The position numbers and the translations under genes are program-made. Below are positions 16,488 to 27,177 of a stretch of 64,000 nt of DNA, piece after piece (position 1 is the first letter of the stretch; every line of letters starts with the position of its first letter). The notes under the pieces are model-generated. The model was not told where the DNA came from. It worked only from the letters and a program-made list of their open reading frames with translations, and ran no database searches. This DNA comes from Pseudomonadota bacterium. GTDB taxonomy: Bacteria > Pseudomonadota > Alphaproteobacteria > Micropepsales > Micropepsaceae. The DNA lies in assembly GCA_021851325.1 (NCBI GenBank), contig JAJZDZ010000004.1:119391-183390 (forward strand), in the 5' to 3' direction.

Positions 16488-17708
16488 ATGTCACGCATGA
16501 ACAAGCCCCTCTTCCCCGGTCGACTGTCTCACCTGCCACCATCCCCGTTCGCCCGACTTGCCGATCTGCTCAAACCCATTGCGCCGGGTGGAGGGCCGAT
16601 CAATCTTTCGGTTGGCGACCCCAGAGGGCAGGTTCCGGAGTTCGTGCGCGAGGTCATCTCCCGGAACGCTCACCGCTTCGGCGAATACCCACCCATCCAA
16701 GGCACAGATGAATGGCGGGACGCGGCGCTGGGCTGGCTGCAGCGCCGCTTTGATCTTCCCCCAAAGGCCATCGGTGTGCAGAACCTGCTCCCTCTGAACG
16801 GCACGCGCGAGGGCCTGTTTCTTGTTCCCTTCATCGTCACACCCGAAAGCAAGAATGGTGCACGACCCGTAATTTTGTTGCCAAACCCGTTTTATCAGGC
16901 CTATGCAGCCGCGATCCTGGCCGCAGGTGCGGAGCCCGTCTTTGTGACCGCGGATGCGCAAAGCGGGTTTCTGCCTGCATTCGATCAGCTGCCCGAATCA
17001 GTTCTGCGCCGTACGGTTGGCTGCTACATCTGCTCGCCCTCCAATCCGGAGGGTGCCGTGGCGGACCGCGTTTACTGGCAGAACCTTTTTGCTCTGGCTG
17101 ACCGCTTCGACTTCACGATCTTTGCCGATGAGTGTTATGCCGACATCTATTGGGGCGCACGGCCACAAGGCGCGCTGGCGATCCGTCACCTTCTCACTGG
17201 CAGCTTCGCGCGCCTGCTGACCTTCCACTCGCTGTCCAAGCGCTCTGCGCTGCCGGGCCTTCGGTCGGGAATCGTCGCAGGGGATGCCGCGCTGATCGCC
17301 GCCTTCATGGCCTGGCGCAACTATGCGGGCCCCCAGGTTCCCATACCCCTGCAAATGGCCAGCGCCGCAGCCTGGAGCGACGAGGAGCATGTCGCAGAGA
17401 ATCGGGCGCTTTACGCTGAGCGCTTCGCTGCGGCACGGCGTATCCTGGGCAATCGCGCGCGCATCCCCGATGCTGGTTTCTTTCTGTGGCTCAGGACGGG
17501 CGACGGTGAGGCGGCTGCCATCAAGTTGTGGCGGGAGGCGGGCATACGGGTGGTCCCTGGCGCCTACATGGGCCGCCCGGCCATAGCCACAGATCCGTCT
17601 TCCAATCCTGGTATTCCCTATATCCGGGTTGCGCTCGTTAGTGATTTGTCAACCATTGAGGCAGCTATTGGACAGCTGGGTGAACTTCTTTTCACCCCGG
17701 GAGCGTGA
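16488..17708 (+). CDS. dapC: Class I/II PLP aminotransferase, probable N-succinyldiaminopimelate aminotransferase
   Basis: Fold-type I PLP aminotransferase of 406 residues. The N-terminal [17 protein letters not shown] and [18 protein letters not shown] match the DapC group that converts N-succinyl-L-2-amino-6-oxopimelate in the lysine/diaminopimelate pathway. The Schiff-base lysine is Lys251 in [16 protein letters not shown], and SPSNPEGAV carries the conserved Asn. Starts at 16488 and 16497 are both possible. Its stop overlaps the GTG alternative start of ftsK. Specificity is inferred from the N-terminal pattern; another aminotransferase role cannot be excluded. Confidence 0.8.
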   Translation: MSRMNKPLFPGRLSHLPPSPFARLADLLKPIAPGGGPINLSVGDPRGQVPEFVREVISRNAHRFGEYPPIQGTDEWRDAALGWLQRRFDLPPKAIGVQNLLPLNGTREGLFLVPFIVTPESKNGARPVILLPNPFYQAYAAAILAAGAEPVFVTADAQSGFLPAFDQLPESVLRRTVGCYICSPSNPEGAVADRVYWQNLFALADRFDFTIFADECYADIYWGARPQGALAIRHLLTGSFARLLTFHSLSKRSALPGLRSGIVAGDAALIAAFMAWRNYAGPQVPIPLQMASAAAWSDEEHVAENRALYAERFAAARRILGNRARIPDAGFFLWLRTGDGEAAAIKLWREAGIRVVPGAYMGRPAIATDPSSNPGIPYIRVALVSDLSTIEAAIGQLGELLFTPGA

Positions 17709-17710
17709 GC

Positions 17711-20155
<2,445 letters not shown>

Positions 20156-20538
20156 GCCTGCGTTGACCCCCAGACCCCACCACGGGGCCTCGCCTGCCAA
20201 TCCCAGCCGGGATTACAGATGCCCGGGGCCAGAACGGCCACCAGGTCCGCATCGAGCCATCCTTCACCTTGCTGCCGCGCAGCCGGGCTCAGCAGCAGTG
20301 CCGGCGCCGATGAGGATAGTTCTGGGAGGATAGGTGCGTCGTACGCGGGCCGGTGGAGGATATTCCCTGCGCTGCCAGGCGGGAGCTGCTTGCTCAGACG
20401 CGAACGAAAAGGGCGTGCCCGCCTAAACGGATGGAGGAGGAAGACGTGTCCAATGCCCTGTCGCCAACTGTGTGCTGGACCTCCAAGAGCCAAACCGTCT
20501 TCCTGCCTCCTATCGCGTTTCCTTAAGGCTATCCAGCC
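20156..20538. other. Intergenic stretch of 383 bases between ftsK and the c4 cytochrome gene
   Basis: The two flanking genes converge here. Both strands can be read as open frames of about 112 codons, but neither has a recognisable product, signal peptide or ribosome site. Its G+C and codon pattern resemble coding DNA, so it may be the remnant of a decayed gene. No tRNA, repeat or clear terminator was seen. Confidence 0.4.
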
Positions 20539-21153
20539 TCACATTGAGGACAGATAGGCAGCAATATCCCGCACCTGCTGGTCGGTCATGTGCGCGACGT
20601 TACCATGCATGATCATGTTCTGCCGCTCGTTGTCACGGAATGCGAGGAGCTGGGTAGCAAGATACTCACGGTGCTGGCCGGCGAGACGCGGTATCGTCGC
20701 GCTCCCCGCACCCGTTGGACCGTGACAGAGCTGACAGGCCGGAACCTGCTCGGAGGCAATACCCTTCTCGAAGATCTCCTTGCCAGCAGCAATTTCCTTG
20801 GGATCCTGATTGAGGTCGGGAGGAGGCGGTGGCAGTGACGAGAAGTAAGTCGCGACCTTGTTAATCACGTCATCGGTCAGCCGGTTGGCCATGCCCCACA
20901 TATAGGCCTGCGCATGCGGGTCATCGCGTTTGCGGTCCCGGAAATTATGCAACTCCCGGACGAGATACTGCTTATTCTGTGCAGCGAGGTTGGGGAAAAT
21001 GGGTGAGGTGGAAATCCCACGGTCACCATGGCACTGGCTGCAGACCTGGGCGACAGTCTGTGGCTCCGGCGGCACCTTTGTTTTCGGTGCCGCGGCAGCC
21101 TGGGCGCCCAGGACGGCTGCGCCCGCAAGCAGAGCAACTGCGATCTTCTTCAT
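20539..21153 (-). CDS. Dihaem cytochrome c4-type periplasmic protein
   Basis: A 204-residue periplasmic electron carrier with a signal peptide (KKIAVALLAGAAVLGAQAAAA). It has two cytochrome c domains in tandem, with haem sites CSQCH near the mature N-terminus and CQLCH in the second half. The two halves share the pattern xPRLAGQHREYLATQL / FPNLAAQNKQYLVRELH, as in cytochrome c4. Length is normal for c4. ATG 21153 has GGAG 9 bases upstream; GTG 21168 is in frame but has no site. It begins 15 bases after the Cyc2-like gene on the same strand, so the two are almost certainly co-transcribed. In Acidithiobacillus the c4-type Cyc1 follows cyc2 in the same way. Confidence 0.88.
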   Translation of the reverse strand: MKKIAVALLAGAAVLGAQAAAAPKTKVPPEPQTVAQVCSQCHGDRGISTSPIFPNLAAQNKQYLVRELHNFRDRKRDDPHAQAYMWGMANRLTDDVINKVATYFSSLPPPPPDLNQDPKEIAAGKEIFEKGIASEQVPACQLCHGPTGAGSATIPRLAGQHREYLATQLLAFRDNERQNMIMHGNVAHMTDQQVRDIAAYLSSM

Positions 21154-21168
21154 AGTCAGAGTCTCCAC

Positions 21169-22626
21169 TCAGAACGCCAGCCAGAGATAGGCATAGAGCG
21201 TGTTATTGTCCGAAGCATTACTTCCAAGACCATTGTAGTTATGGGTGGCACCGTCGAACTTGCCATAGATGGTGTAGGCCAGGCCAAGTTTGGTATTGAG
21301 ATAGGGCAGATAGTCGGCTTCCAGGACAATACCGTTGCTGTCAGGTTTTGCGTTTGCGGACGTGAAGACAAGCGGTTCGGGATTACCATAGGTGTCGAAG
21401 AGATCGATGCTGCCGCCGATCATCCGGTCATAGAAGTACGAGAAGCTCGCCCGGGCAGTGTTCAGGGTGTCACCGGACGCCTTGAAGTTTGTGCTGTTGG
21501 CAAGGTTGTAGGCATTGACGGTGCTGTTGAGGGTCCGGTTTTCATGGATCCAGGTCGCTTCAAACGTAAAGATGTTATGCGTGGCAATGTACTGGTACTG
21601 GGTATCGAGGGCGACATCGACGTAGTTGTCCGTCGGACCTGCCGACAGCGTCTGACAGGGGCCCGAGGAGGTGGTGTAGACATCCACGGGATTGCCGGCC
21701 GCGTTGGTCAACTGGGTCAGGACATTGCAGGCGCCCGCAACGCGGGTCTGAGCCGCCATGCCATAGGTCCCAACCTCAAAGGAGTTGACACCCCAGTCCC
21801 ATTCGCCGGCGAAGCGCCAATAGGGCGCGCCGCCACTGATGAGCGTCTGGGCCGCGGTATCGTAAGGCTGGCCAACGCCCTGCGGCGCAGAGGTATAAAC
21901 GCCGAACTCGCCGTACCAGATGTCATTGAGCATGGCATAGGCGGTAACACCGGCGACGTTGCCGGCCAGAGATTGGTCGATCAGCGTGGCGGCCTCCGGT
22001 GTCGCGGCTGCGGCCCCTGTCATGTAGGGGTTGTACCAGGCAGGAACCGTATTCCACAGATCCTGTACCGTCGGGTTGTTATTGAGGCTGATACCCCAAT
22101 TAAACTTGTTGCCCTGCCACATCATGTTGTTGGCATAGCGGATGTCGGTGTTATCCATTCCGACTGAGCCGCTCGTGGGATCATAGGTCAGCTGGATGAA
22201 GCTGCCGATATGAGGCGTGATCTCGCCGGCATAGAACAGGCTGAGCTGCTGTGGAAATGACGCTGTGTCATTTTGAGCATGCCCCAAGCCATTGCTGTCG
22301 GGCTGCGACGCCGATGTATGCAGGTAGGAGGCGACGAACATCGCCGAAACCGGTGAAAAGAAGCTGAGCTCGAGGCTGCGATGCCGTGCCGTCGTGTCCT
22401 GGACCTGCTTGCGATTGTTGATGACGTAACCATTCAGCTTGAAGCGGCGCCCAAAGGGCGTCAACTCAGGAAACACGGTGTGGCAGGCCTCGCAGGCAAG
22501 CCCGGTCTGCCGCGCATAGCTGGGTACTGCGGCCGCCGGTCCGCCGGAGGCAGCCCAGAGGCTCAAGGCCCCGAGGCCTATGAGCAATGCCGCCTTGCCA
22601 GGCGTGCGACGCGACATAGATGTCAT
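21169..22626 (-). CDS. Cyc2-like fused monohaem cytochrome / outer-membrane porin
   Basis: A 485-residue protein. It has a signal peptide (cleavage near AAAV, about 33). One c-type haem site, CEACH (Cys45, Cys48, His49), is set in the pattern PSYARQTGLACEACH followed by LTPFGRRFKLNGY. A long Gly/Asn/Thr/Tyr-rich region of alternating beta strands then runs to a C-terminal phenylalanine (LYAYLWLAF), the usual signal for barrel insertion. This architecture is that of the Cyc2 family, whose best-known members carry electrons from ferrous iron across the outer membrane. Related cytochrome-porins without proven iron oxidation are also common, so the substrate is open. AGGGGA lies 7 bases before the ATG. 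Confidence 0.78.
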   Translation of the reverse strand: MTSMSRRTPGKAALLIGLGALSLWAASGGPAAAVPSYARQTGLACEACHTVFPELTPFGRRFKLNGYVINNRKQVQDTTARHRSLELSFFSPVSAMFVASYLHTSASQPDSNGLGHAQNDTASFPQQLSLFYAGEITPHIGSFIQLTYDPTSGSVGMDNTDIRYANNMMWQGNKFNWGISLNNNPTVQDLWNTVPAWYNPYMTGAAAATPEAATLIDQSLAGNVAGVTAYAMLNDIWYGEFGVYTSAPQGVGQPYDTAAQTLISGGAPYWRFAGEWDWGVNSFEVGTYGMAAQTRVAGACNVLTQLTNAAGNPVDVYTTSSGPCQTLSAGPTDNYVDVALDTQYQYIATHNIFTFEATWIHENRTLNSTVNAYNLANSTNFKASGDTLNTARASFSYFYDRMIGGSIDLFDTYGNPEPLVFTSANAKPDSNGIVLEADYLPYLNTKLGLAYTIYGKFDGATHNYNGLGSNASDNNTLYAYLWLAF

Positions 22627-22714
22627 GATACTATCCCCTCTCCTGTGACCAGAAGTTCCTTACACGGGTGTTAGAAACCCGGCGCAAGCTCTAGAGAGCG
22701 AGCCACGAATAAAG

Positions 22715-22728
22715 TTGCGCGAGATCAA
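22715..22728. promoter_or_regulatory. FixK/FNR-type half-palindromic box
   Basis: TTGC-GCGAGA-TCAA matches the TTG(A/C)-N6-(T/G)CAA pattern of FixK2/FNR-type regulators exactly. It lies in the 246-base divergent region, 89 bases upstream of the Cyc2-like start and 144 bases upstream of the class I cytochrome c start. This position could serve either promoter. It suggests oxygen or redox control but is a pattern match only. Confidence 0.4.
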
Positions 22729-22872
22729 TAAACCGCCCCCCGCGGCTATAAAGTCGCACTCCCGTAGAGCGGGAGGAACAATCCGTCACCTAGCCACATC
22801 GCCTGCGCTCTTGCTATGTAACCCATCGATGAAAGGTCGAAAAGGGTTCGACCCATCGCGCGAGGGATGAAG

Positions 22873-23256
22873 ATGAAGCGTTTTGGAATGATTGCGGCCG
22901 TGGCAATGGGCGCCAGCCTCTTTGTCACAAGCCAGGCCTTTGCTGCTGGCAATGCAGCCCAAGGCAAGACTTTCTTCACTGGCGTCTGTGCTATGTGCCA
23001 CAATGACGTCAAGGGCGGGGGCACCAAAATTGGCCCTGATCTTTATGGGGTTGTTGGCCGCAAGGCTGGCAGCGTGCCTGGCTTTGCTTACTCGCCAGCC
23101 ATGAAGAAGGCAGGCTTTGTGTGGACCGAGGACAAGCTCGCCGCCTATATCGACAACCCGCAGAAGGTCGTGCCGGGTAACCGCATGCCCTATGCCGGGA
23201 CAAACAATATGCAGAAGGCAGAAAACGTGGCCGCCTATCTGGCTACGCTGAAATAA
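22873..23256 (+). CDS. Class I (c2/c550-type) periplasmic cytochrome c
   Basis: A 127-residue soluble cytochrome with a signal peptide (KRFGMIAAVAMGASLFVTSQ then AFA). The haem site is CAMCH in GVCAMCHND. The KIGPDLYGVVGRKAGSVPGF and FVWTEDKLAAYI stretches are typical of mitochondrial-type c2, and the axial methionine is in GNRMPYAG. ATG 22873 has AGGG 6 bases upstream; ATG 22867 is too close to it. The gene is divergent from the Cyc2-like/c4 operon, so three c-type cytochromes cluster within 2.7 kb. It probably shuttles electrons between the bc1 complex, or the c4 protein, and a terminal oxidase. Confidence 0.92.
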   Translation: MKRFGMIAAVAMGASLFVTSQAFAAGNAAQGKTFFTGVCAMCHNDVKGGGTKIGPDLYGVVGRKAGSVPGFAYSPAMKKAGFVWTEDKLAAYIDNPQKVVPGNRMPYAGTNNMQKAENVAAYLATLK

Positions 23257-23287
23257 GCGCCGGCAACCGCCGATCGGCCGGACTTCG

Positions 23288-23318
23288 AGGGGTCTGCGTC
23301 ACCGCGACGCGGACCCCT
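23288..23318 (+). terminator. Stem-loop after the cytochrome c gene
   Basis: A 13-bp stem (AGGGGTCTGCGTC / GACGCGGACCCCT, one G-T pair) with a 5-base loop lies 31 bases after the stop. The following T content is weak (TGCCTT), so termination may be partial. Confidence 0.55.
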
Positions 23319-23490
23319 TGCCTTATGGGGCCTGGCCCGGGAGCCGACGTGGAACCAGGCGAAGGCCACAGCTTTCGTTGACAGCAAGGCAAGCTCGCGC
23401 CTAGTTTTTGCGCCGCACAAGAAACCGGCGGGCGGGCGTGGGGGCCAGACCCTCCGCAGAAGCCACCTCAATTTGGGGAAGTTCGAGCGC

Positions 23491-24240
23491 ATGAAAGTCT
23501 TGGTCCCGGTCAAGCGGGTAATCGACTATAACGTAAAGGTCCGGGTCAAAGCCGATTCCTCCGGCGTCGATCTTGCCAATGTAAAGATGAGCATGAACCC
23601 GTTCGACGAAATCAGCGTCGAAGAGGCAGTCCGGCTCAAGGAAAAGGGCAAGGCCAGCGAGGTGGTGGTTGTCTCCATCGGCCCGGCGCAGGCAAGCGAA
23701 ACCATCCGCACCGCCCTCGCCATGGGGGCTGACCGGGGTATCCTGGTCAAGACCGAAGGTGAGGTCGAGCCGCTCGCGGTAGCCAAAATCCTGAAGGCGA
23801 TCTGTGAGGCCGAAAAGCCCGGCCTCGCCATCCTCGGCAAGCAGGCGATCGATGATGATTCCAATCAGACCGGGCAAATGCTCGCGGCGCTGCTCGGCTG
23901 GGCACAAGGGACCTTCGCCCATAATCTTGAGCTCGATGAGACCTCGGCCACCATCGAACGGGAGATCGATGGGGGGCTGCAGACCGTAAAGGTCAAGCTT
24001 CCAGCCGTCATGACCACCGACCTGCGGCTCAACGAACCGCGCTACGCGTCGCTGCCGAATATCATGAAAGCAAAGAAGAAGCCGATCGACGAGAAGACAG
24101 CCGCCGATTACGGCGTGGATACAACTCCGCGTCTGAAGGTGCTGAAGGTCACCGAGCCGCCCAAGCGTCAGGCTGGCATCAAGGTCAAAACCGCGGCCGA
24201 ACTGGTCGAGAAGCTCAAAAATGAAGCGGGAGTAATCTGA
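23491..24240 (+). CDS. etfB: Electron transfer flavoprotein beta subunit
   Basis: AMP-binding half of ETF, which takes electrons from acyl-CoA and other dehydrogenases to ETF:ubiquinone oxidoreductase. From ATG 23491 it has 249 residues, the usual size, beginning [20 protein letters not shown]. The EtfB signature region [20 protein letters not shown] and the [12 protein letters not shown] stretch are present. GGGGAA lies 10 bases upstream of this ATG; an earlier in-frame start at 23473 is unlikely. It is coupled to etfA by a TGATG overlap. Confidence 0.95.
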   Translation: MKVLVPVKRVIDYNVKVRVKADSSGVDLANVKMSMNPFDEISVEEAVRLKEKGKASEVVVVSIGPAQASETIRTALAMGADRGILVKTEGEVEPLAVAKILKAICEAEKPGLAILGKQAIDDDSNQTGQMLAALLGWAQGTFAHNLELDETSATIEREIDGGLQTVKVKLPAVMTTDLRLNEPRYASLPNIMKAKKKPIDEKTAADYGVDTTPRLKVLKVTEPPKRQAGIKVKTAAELVEKLKNEAGVI

Positions 24241-25181
24241 TGGCCGCGCTCGTCATTGCCGAACACACCAATACTGCTCTGAAGGACGCGACCGCCAAGA
24301 CCGTGACGGCAGCCAGCCAGCTTGGCGGGCCGGTGCACGTTCTGGTAGCCGGCCAGGGCTGCGCGGCGGCTGCCGAAGAAGCCCGTAAACTCTCCGGAGT
24401 TGAAACGGTCCTCGTCGCCGATTCCCCGCTCTATGCCAAAATGCTGGCCGAGCCGATGGAAGCCCTGCTTCTGTCGCTGGCAGACAAGTATGACGCCCTT
24501 CTGGCTCCGGCGACCACCAATGGCAAAAACTACATGCCACGGGTGGCGGCCAAGCTTGACGTGCCTCAGATCTCCGAAATTCTCGCTGTCGAAGGCCCCA
24601 ACACCTTCCGCCGTCCCATCTATGCCGGTAACGCGATCCAGACCATTGAGGCGCCGTCAGGCAAGAAGGTTATCACGGTGCGGACCACCGGCTTCAAAGC
24701 CGCCGATGGCGGCGGGTCTGCAGCGTTGCAGCAGGTTCCTGCTGCGGCAGATCCCGGCCTCTCCAGTTTCGTCAACGAAGAACTTTCCAAGTCCGATCGC
24801 CCCGAACTCACCGCCGCCAAGATCATTATCTCAGGCGGTCGTGGCATGCAGTCGGGCGACAACTTCCATCTCCTCGACCGCATTGCCGACAAGCTGCATG
24901 CGGCGGTGGGCGCATCGCGCGCCGCCGTCGATGCCGGCTTCGTACCCAATGACTATCAGGTCGGCCAGACCGGCAAGGTGGTCGCGCCCGAACTTTATAT
25001 TGCCGTGGGCATCTCCGGAGCCATCCAGCATCTGGCAGGCATGAAAGATTCGAAAGTCATCGCAGCGATCAACAAGGATGAGGAAGCTCCTATTTTCCAG
25101 GTGGCCGATTACGGACTTGTTGCCGATCTCTTCAAGGCTGTCCCGGAATTTGAAGAGGCCCTCACCAAGGCCGGCTACTGA
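24240..25181 (+). CDS. etfA: Electron transfer flavoprotein alpha subunit
   Basis: FAD-binding half of ETF, 313 residues. The C-terminal domain carries the FAD signature: [35 protein letters not shown] and [20 protein letters not shown]. The N-terminal domain has the typical [14 protein letters not shown] opening. The start overlaps the etfB stop by one base. Together with the 3-hydroxybutyryl-CoA dehydrogenase gene 36 bases downstream, it forms a fatty-acid/polyhydroxybutyrate redox operon common in alphaproteobacteria. Confidence 0.95.
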   Translation: MAALVIAEHTNTALKDATAKTVTAASQLGGPVHVLVAGQGCAAAAEEARKLSGVETVLVADSPLYAKMLAEPMEALLLSLADKYDALLAPATTNGKNYMPRVAAKLDVPQISEILAVEGPNTFRRPIYAGNAIQTIEAPSGKKVITVRTTGFKAADGGGSAALQQVPAAADPGLSSFVNEELSKSDRPELTAAKIIISGGRGMQSGDNFHLLDRIADKLHAAVGASRAAVDAGFVPNDYQVGQTGKVVAPELYIAVGISGAIQHLAGMKDSKVIAAINKDEEAPIFQVADYGLVADLFKAVPEFEEALTKAGY

Positions 25182-25217
25182 ACCGCGTGGCCTTTAACCA
25201 AACAGGTGACCAATACC

Positions 25218-26093
25218 ATGAGCATTGAGCGAGTGGGCGTGATCGGCGCAGGCCAGATGGGCAATGGAATCGCCCATGTGTGTGCGTTGGCAGGCTACGA
25301 CGTCATTCTTGAAGACCTGAACGCAGACGCGCTCAAGCGGGCAAGAACGACAATTGAAAACAACCTGAACCGTCAGGCGGCCCGTAACATCATTGCCGCC
25401 GATTCGGTTCCCGCGGCCCTCGCACGGATCCGCACCAGCCAGAACCTCGATGACATGGCCGACCGGGACATCGTCATTGAGGCCGCAACTGAGGAAGAGG
25501 CCGTCAAGCGCAGGATCTATCAGGATCTTTGTCCGCGCCTGCCCGGCACGACAATGCTGGCCACCAATACCTCGTCCATATCGGTCACGCGGCTCGCGGC
25601 CTCAACCGATCGCCCCGAGAAGTTCATCGGGCTGCACTTCATGAATCCGGCCCCGGTGATGCAGCTTGTCGAGGTGATTCGCGGCATTGCGACGGATGAC
25701 GCGACCTATCAAGCCGCTCTTGAAATCGTCAAGCGTGTCGGCAAGACCGCCGCCTATGCTGAAGATTTTCCCGCATTCATCGTCAACCGCATTCTCATGC
25801 CGATGATCAACGAGGCGGTCTATACGCTTTATGAAGGTGTGGGCAATGTCGATGCCATCGACACGGCAATGCGGCTGGGTGCCAATCACCGCATGGGACC
25901 CTTGCAGCTTGCCGACTTCATCGGCCTCGACACCTGTCTTTCGGTCATGCAGGTGCTTTATGAGGGGCTGGCTGATTCGAAATATCGCCCCTGCCCATTG
26001 CTCGTGAAATATGTCGAAGCAGGCTGGCTTGGTCAGAAGACCGGTCGTGGCTTCTATGATTATCGCGGCGAACATCCGGTTCCGACGCGCTGA
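25218..26093 (+). CDS. hbd: 3-hydroxybutyryl-CoA dehydrogenase
   Basis: NAD(P)-dependent enzyme interconverting 3-hydroxybutyryl-CoA and acetoacetyl-CoA. It has 291 residues. The Rossmann motif is VIGAGQMGNGIAHVCALAGY. The catalytic His-Glu region is GLHFMNPAPVMQLVEVI. The C-terminal domain includes GFxVNRIL-type FIVNRILMPMINEAV and ANHRMGPLQLADFIGLDTC. ATG 25218 has AGGTGA 8 bases upstream; GTG 25206 is in frame but less likely. It follows etfBA closely, and the set probably serves short-chain acyl-CoA oxidation or crotonyl-CoA supply to the ethylmalonyl-CoA pathway. Confidence 0.93.
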   Translation: MSIERVGVIGAGQMGNGIAHVCALAGYDVILEDLNADALKRARTTIENNLNRQAARNIIAADSVPAALARIRTSQNLDDMADRDIVIEAATEEEAVKRRIYQDLCPRLPGTTMLATNTSSISVTRLAASTDRPEKFIGLHFMNPAPVMQLVEVIRGIATDDATYQAALEIVKRVGKTAAYAEDFPAFIVNRILMPMINEAVYTLYEGVGNVDAIDTAMRLGANHRMGPLQLADFIGLDTCLSVMQVLYEGLADSKYRPCPLLVKYVEAGWLGQKTGRGFYDYRGEHPVPTR

Positions 26094-26182
26094 AGCCACT
26101 TTTTGATGGTCAAGCCATCTCGTCGGGGCGCTTGACGGAGGCAGTAGCGGGCGCTTTCCCGAGCGTACCGCATTGTCGACGC

Positions 26183-27091
26183 CTAAAGCCGGCGCATCGT
26201 CCAGATGCGCGCCCGTTCCAGCTGCTGCTCGCCCGCAACCAGAACCAGACCAAGCCACACGCAACTGAAGCTTATGACGTCGGCCATCGGAAATGGCTCT
26301 GCAAACACCGCCACGGCGATCAGAAGCGAAATCGTGGGCGACAGATACTGCAACAGTCCGAGCGTCGACAGCCGAATACGCCGGATGCCCGCGGCATAGA
26401 GCGTCAGGGGCAGCGCCGTGAACGGCCCACAGCACAACAGCAACACATCGTGTGCCGGGGTCAGAGGGGAAAGGGCAAGGCTGCCACTTGCTGCCCAGAA
26501 CAGCAGAAGTGGAACCGCAACCGGTAACAGCAGACAGGTTTCTATGAGCAGACCTTCAATTGCGCCTATCGGTGCCAGCTTGCGCACATAGCCATAGAAA
26601 CCAAAGCTGAGTGCCAGCACCAGCGCAATCCAGGGGACACGCCCCAGGACCGCAACCTGCACCACCACCGCAACAAGCATCAGCGCCACGCCAGCAAGGC
26701 GAAAGCGAGAGATGCGCTCCTGCAGCAGGCCCACGCCAAGCGCGATGGAGATCAGGGGCAGGATGAAATAGCCGAGGCTGGCCTCAACCAGCTGCCGACT
26801 GGCAATGCTATATACATAGGTCGTCCAGTTGAGCGCGATCAGTGACGCCGAAACCGCAAGCCGCAGCAGCAGCGCCCGATTGCGGAGATAGCCGGTCACG
26901 GATCCCAGCGTGCCACGCAGCACCGTAAATCCGAGCACGACCATTGCAGTCAGGGTCACGCGCCAGGCTGTCACCTGTAGGGGCGACACATGGGTAAGGT
27001 GATCCCAGTAGAGCGGGAGCAGCCCCCAGATGGCATAGGCTGCAGCCCCATAGACGATTCCCAAGCGTTCGTTGGTGTCAGGCGGATTCAT
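26183..27091 (-). CDS. rarD: RarD-type EamA-family transporter
   Basis: Inner-membrane protein of 302 residues with ten predicted hydrophobic segments in two EamA repeats. The N-terminus GIVYGAAAYAIWGLLPLYW and the segment NWTTYVYSIASRQLVEASLGYF are characteristic of RarD. The member in E. coli was named for chloramphenicol sensitivity, but the transported substrate is not established. The gene is convergent with hbd and reads leftward, 86 bases beyond the end of cimA. Confidence 0.88.
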   Translation of the reverse strand: MNPPDTNERLGIVYGAAAYAIWGLLPLYWDHLTHVSPLQVTAWRVTLTAMVVLGFTVLRGTLGSVTGYLRNRALLLRLAVSASLIALNWTTYVYSIASRQLVEASLGYFILPLISIALGVGLLQERISRFRLAGVALMLVAVVVQVAVLGRVPWIALVLALSFGFYGYVRKLAPIGAIEGLLIETCLLLPVAVPLLLFWAASGSLALSPLTPAHDVLLLCCGPFTALPLTLYAAGIRRIRLSTLGLLQYLSPTISLLIAVAVFAEPFPMADVISFSCVWLGLVLVAGEQQLERARIWTMRRL

Positions 27092-27177
27092 GGCGGGGTC
27101 GGAACTTGGCGGGGATGGGCGCTAAACAGGTGAGAGGCAGACACATCAGAGGGTTCGGAAGGCAGAGCAGCTACGCG

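Noticed and set aside
21028..22167. A 379-codon open frame opposite the Cyc2-like gene
   Set aside because: The minus-strand reading has a signal peptide, haem motif and barrel ending; the plus-strand reading has none of these.
20539..23256. A full rus-type iron-oxidation operon
   Set aside because: Only the Cyc2-like, c4 and class I cytochromes are present; no copper protein, oxidase subunits or other rus genes adjoin.
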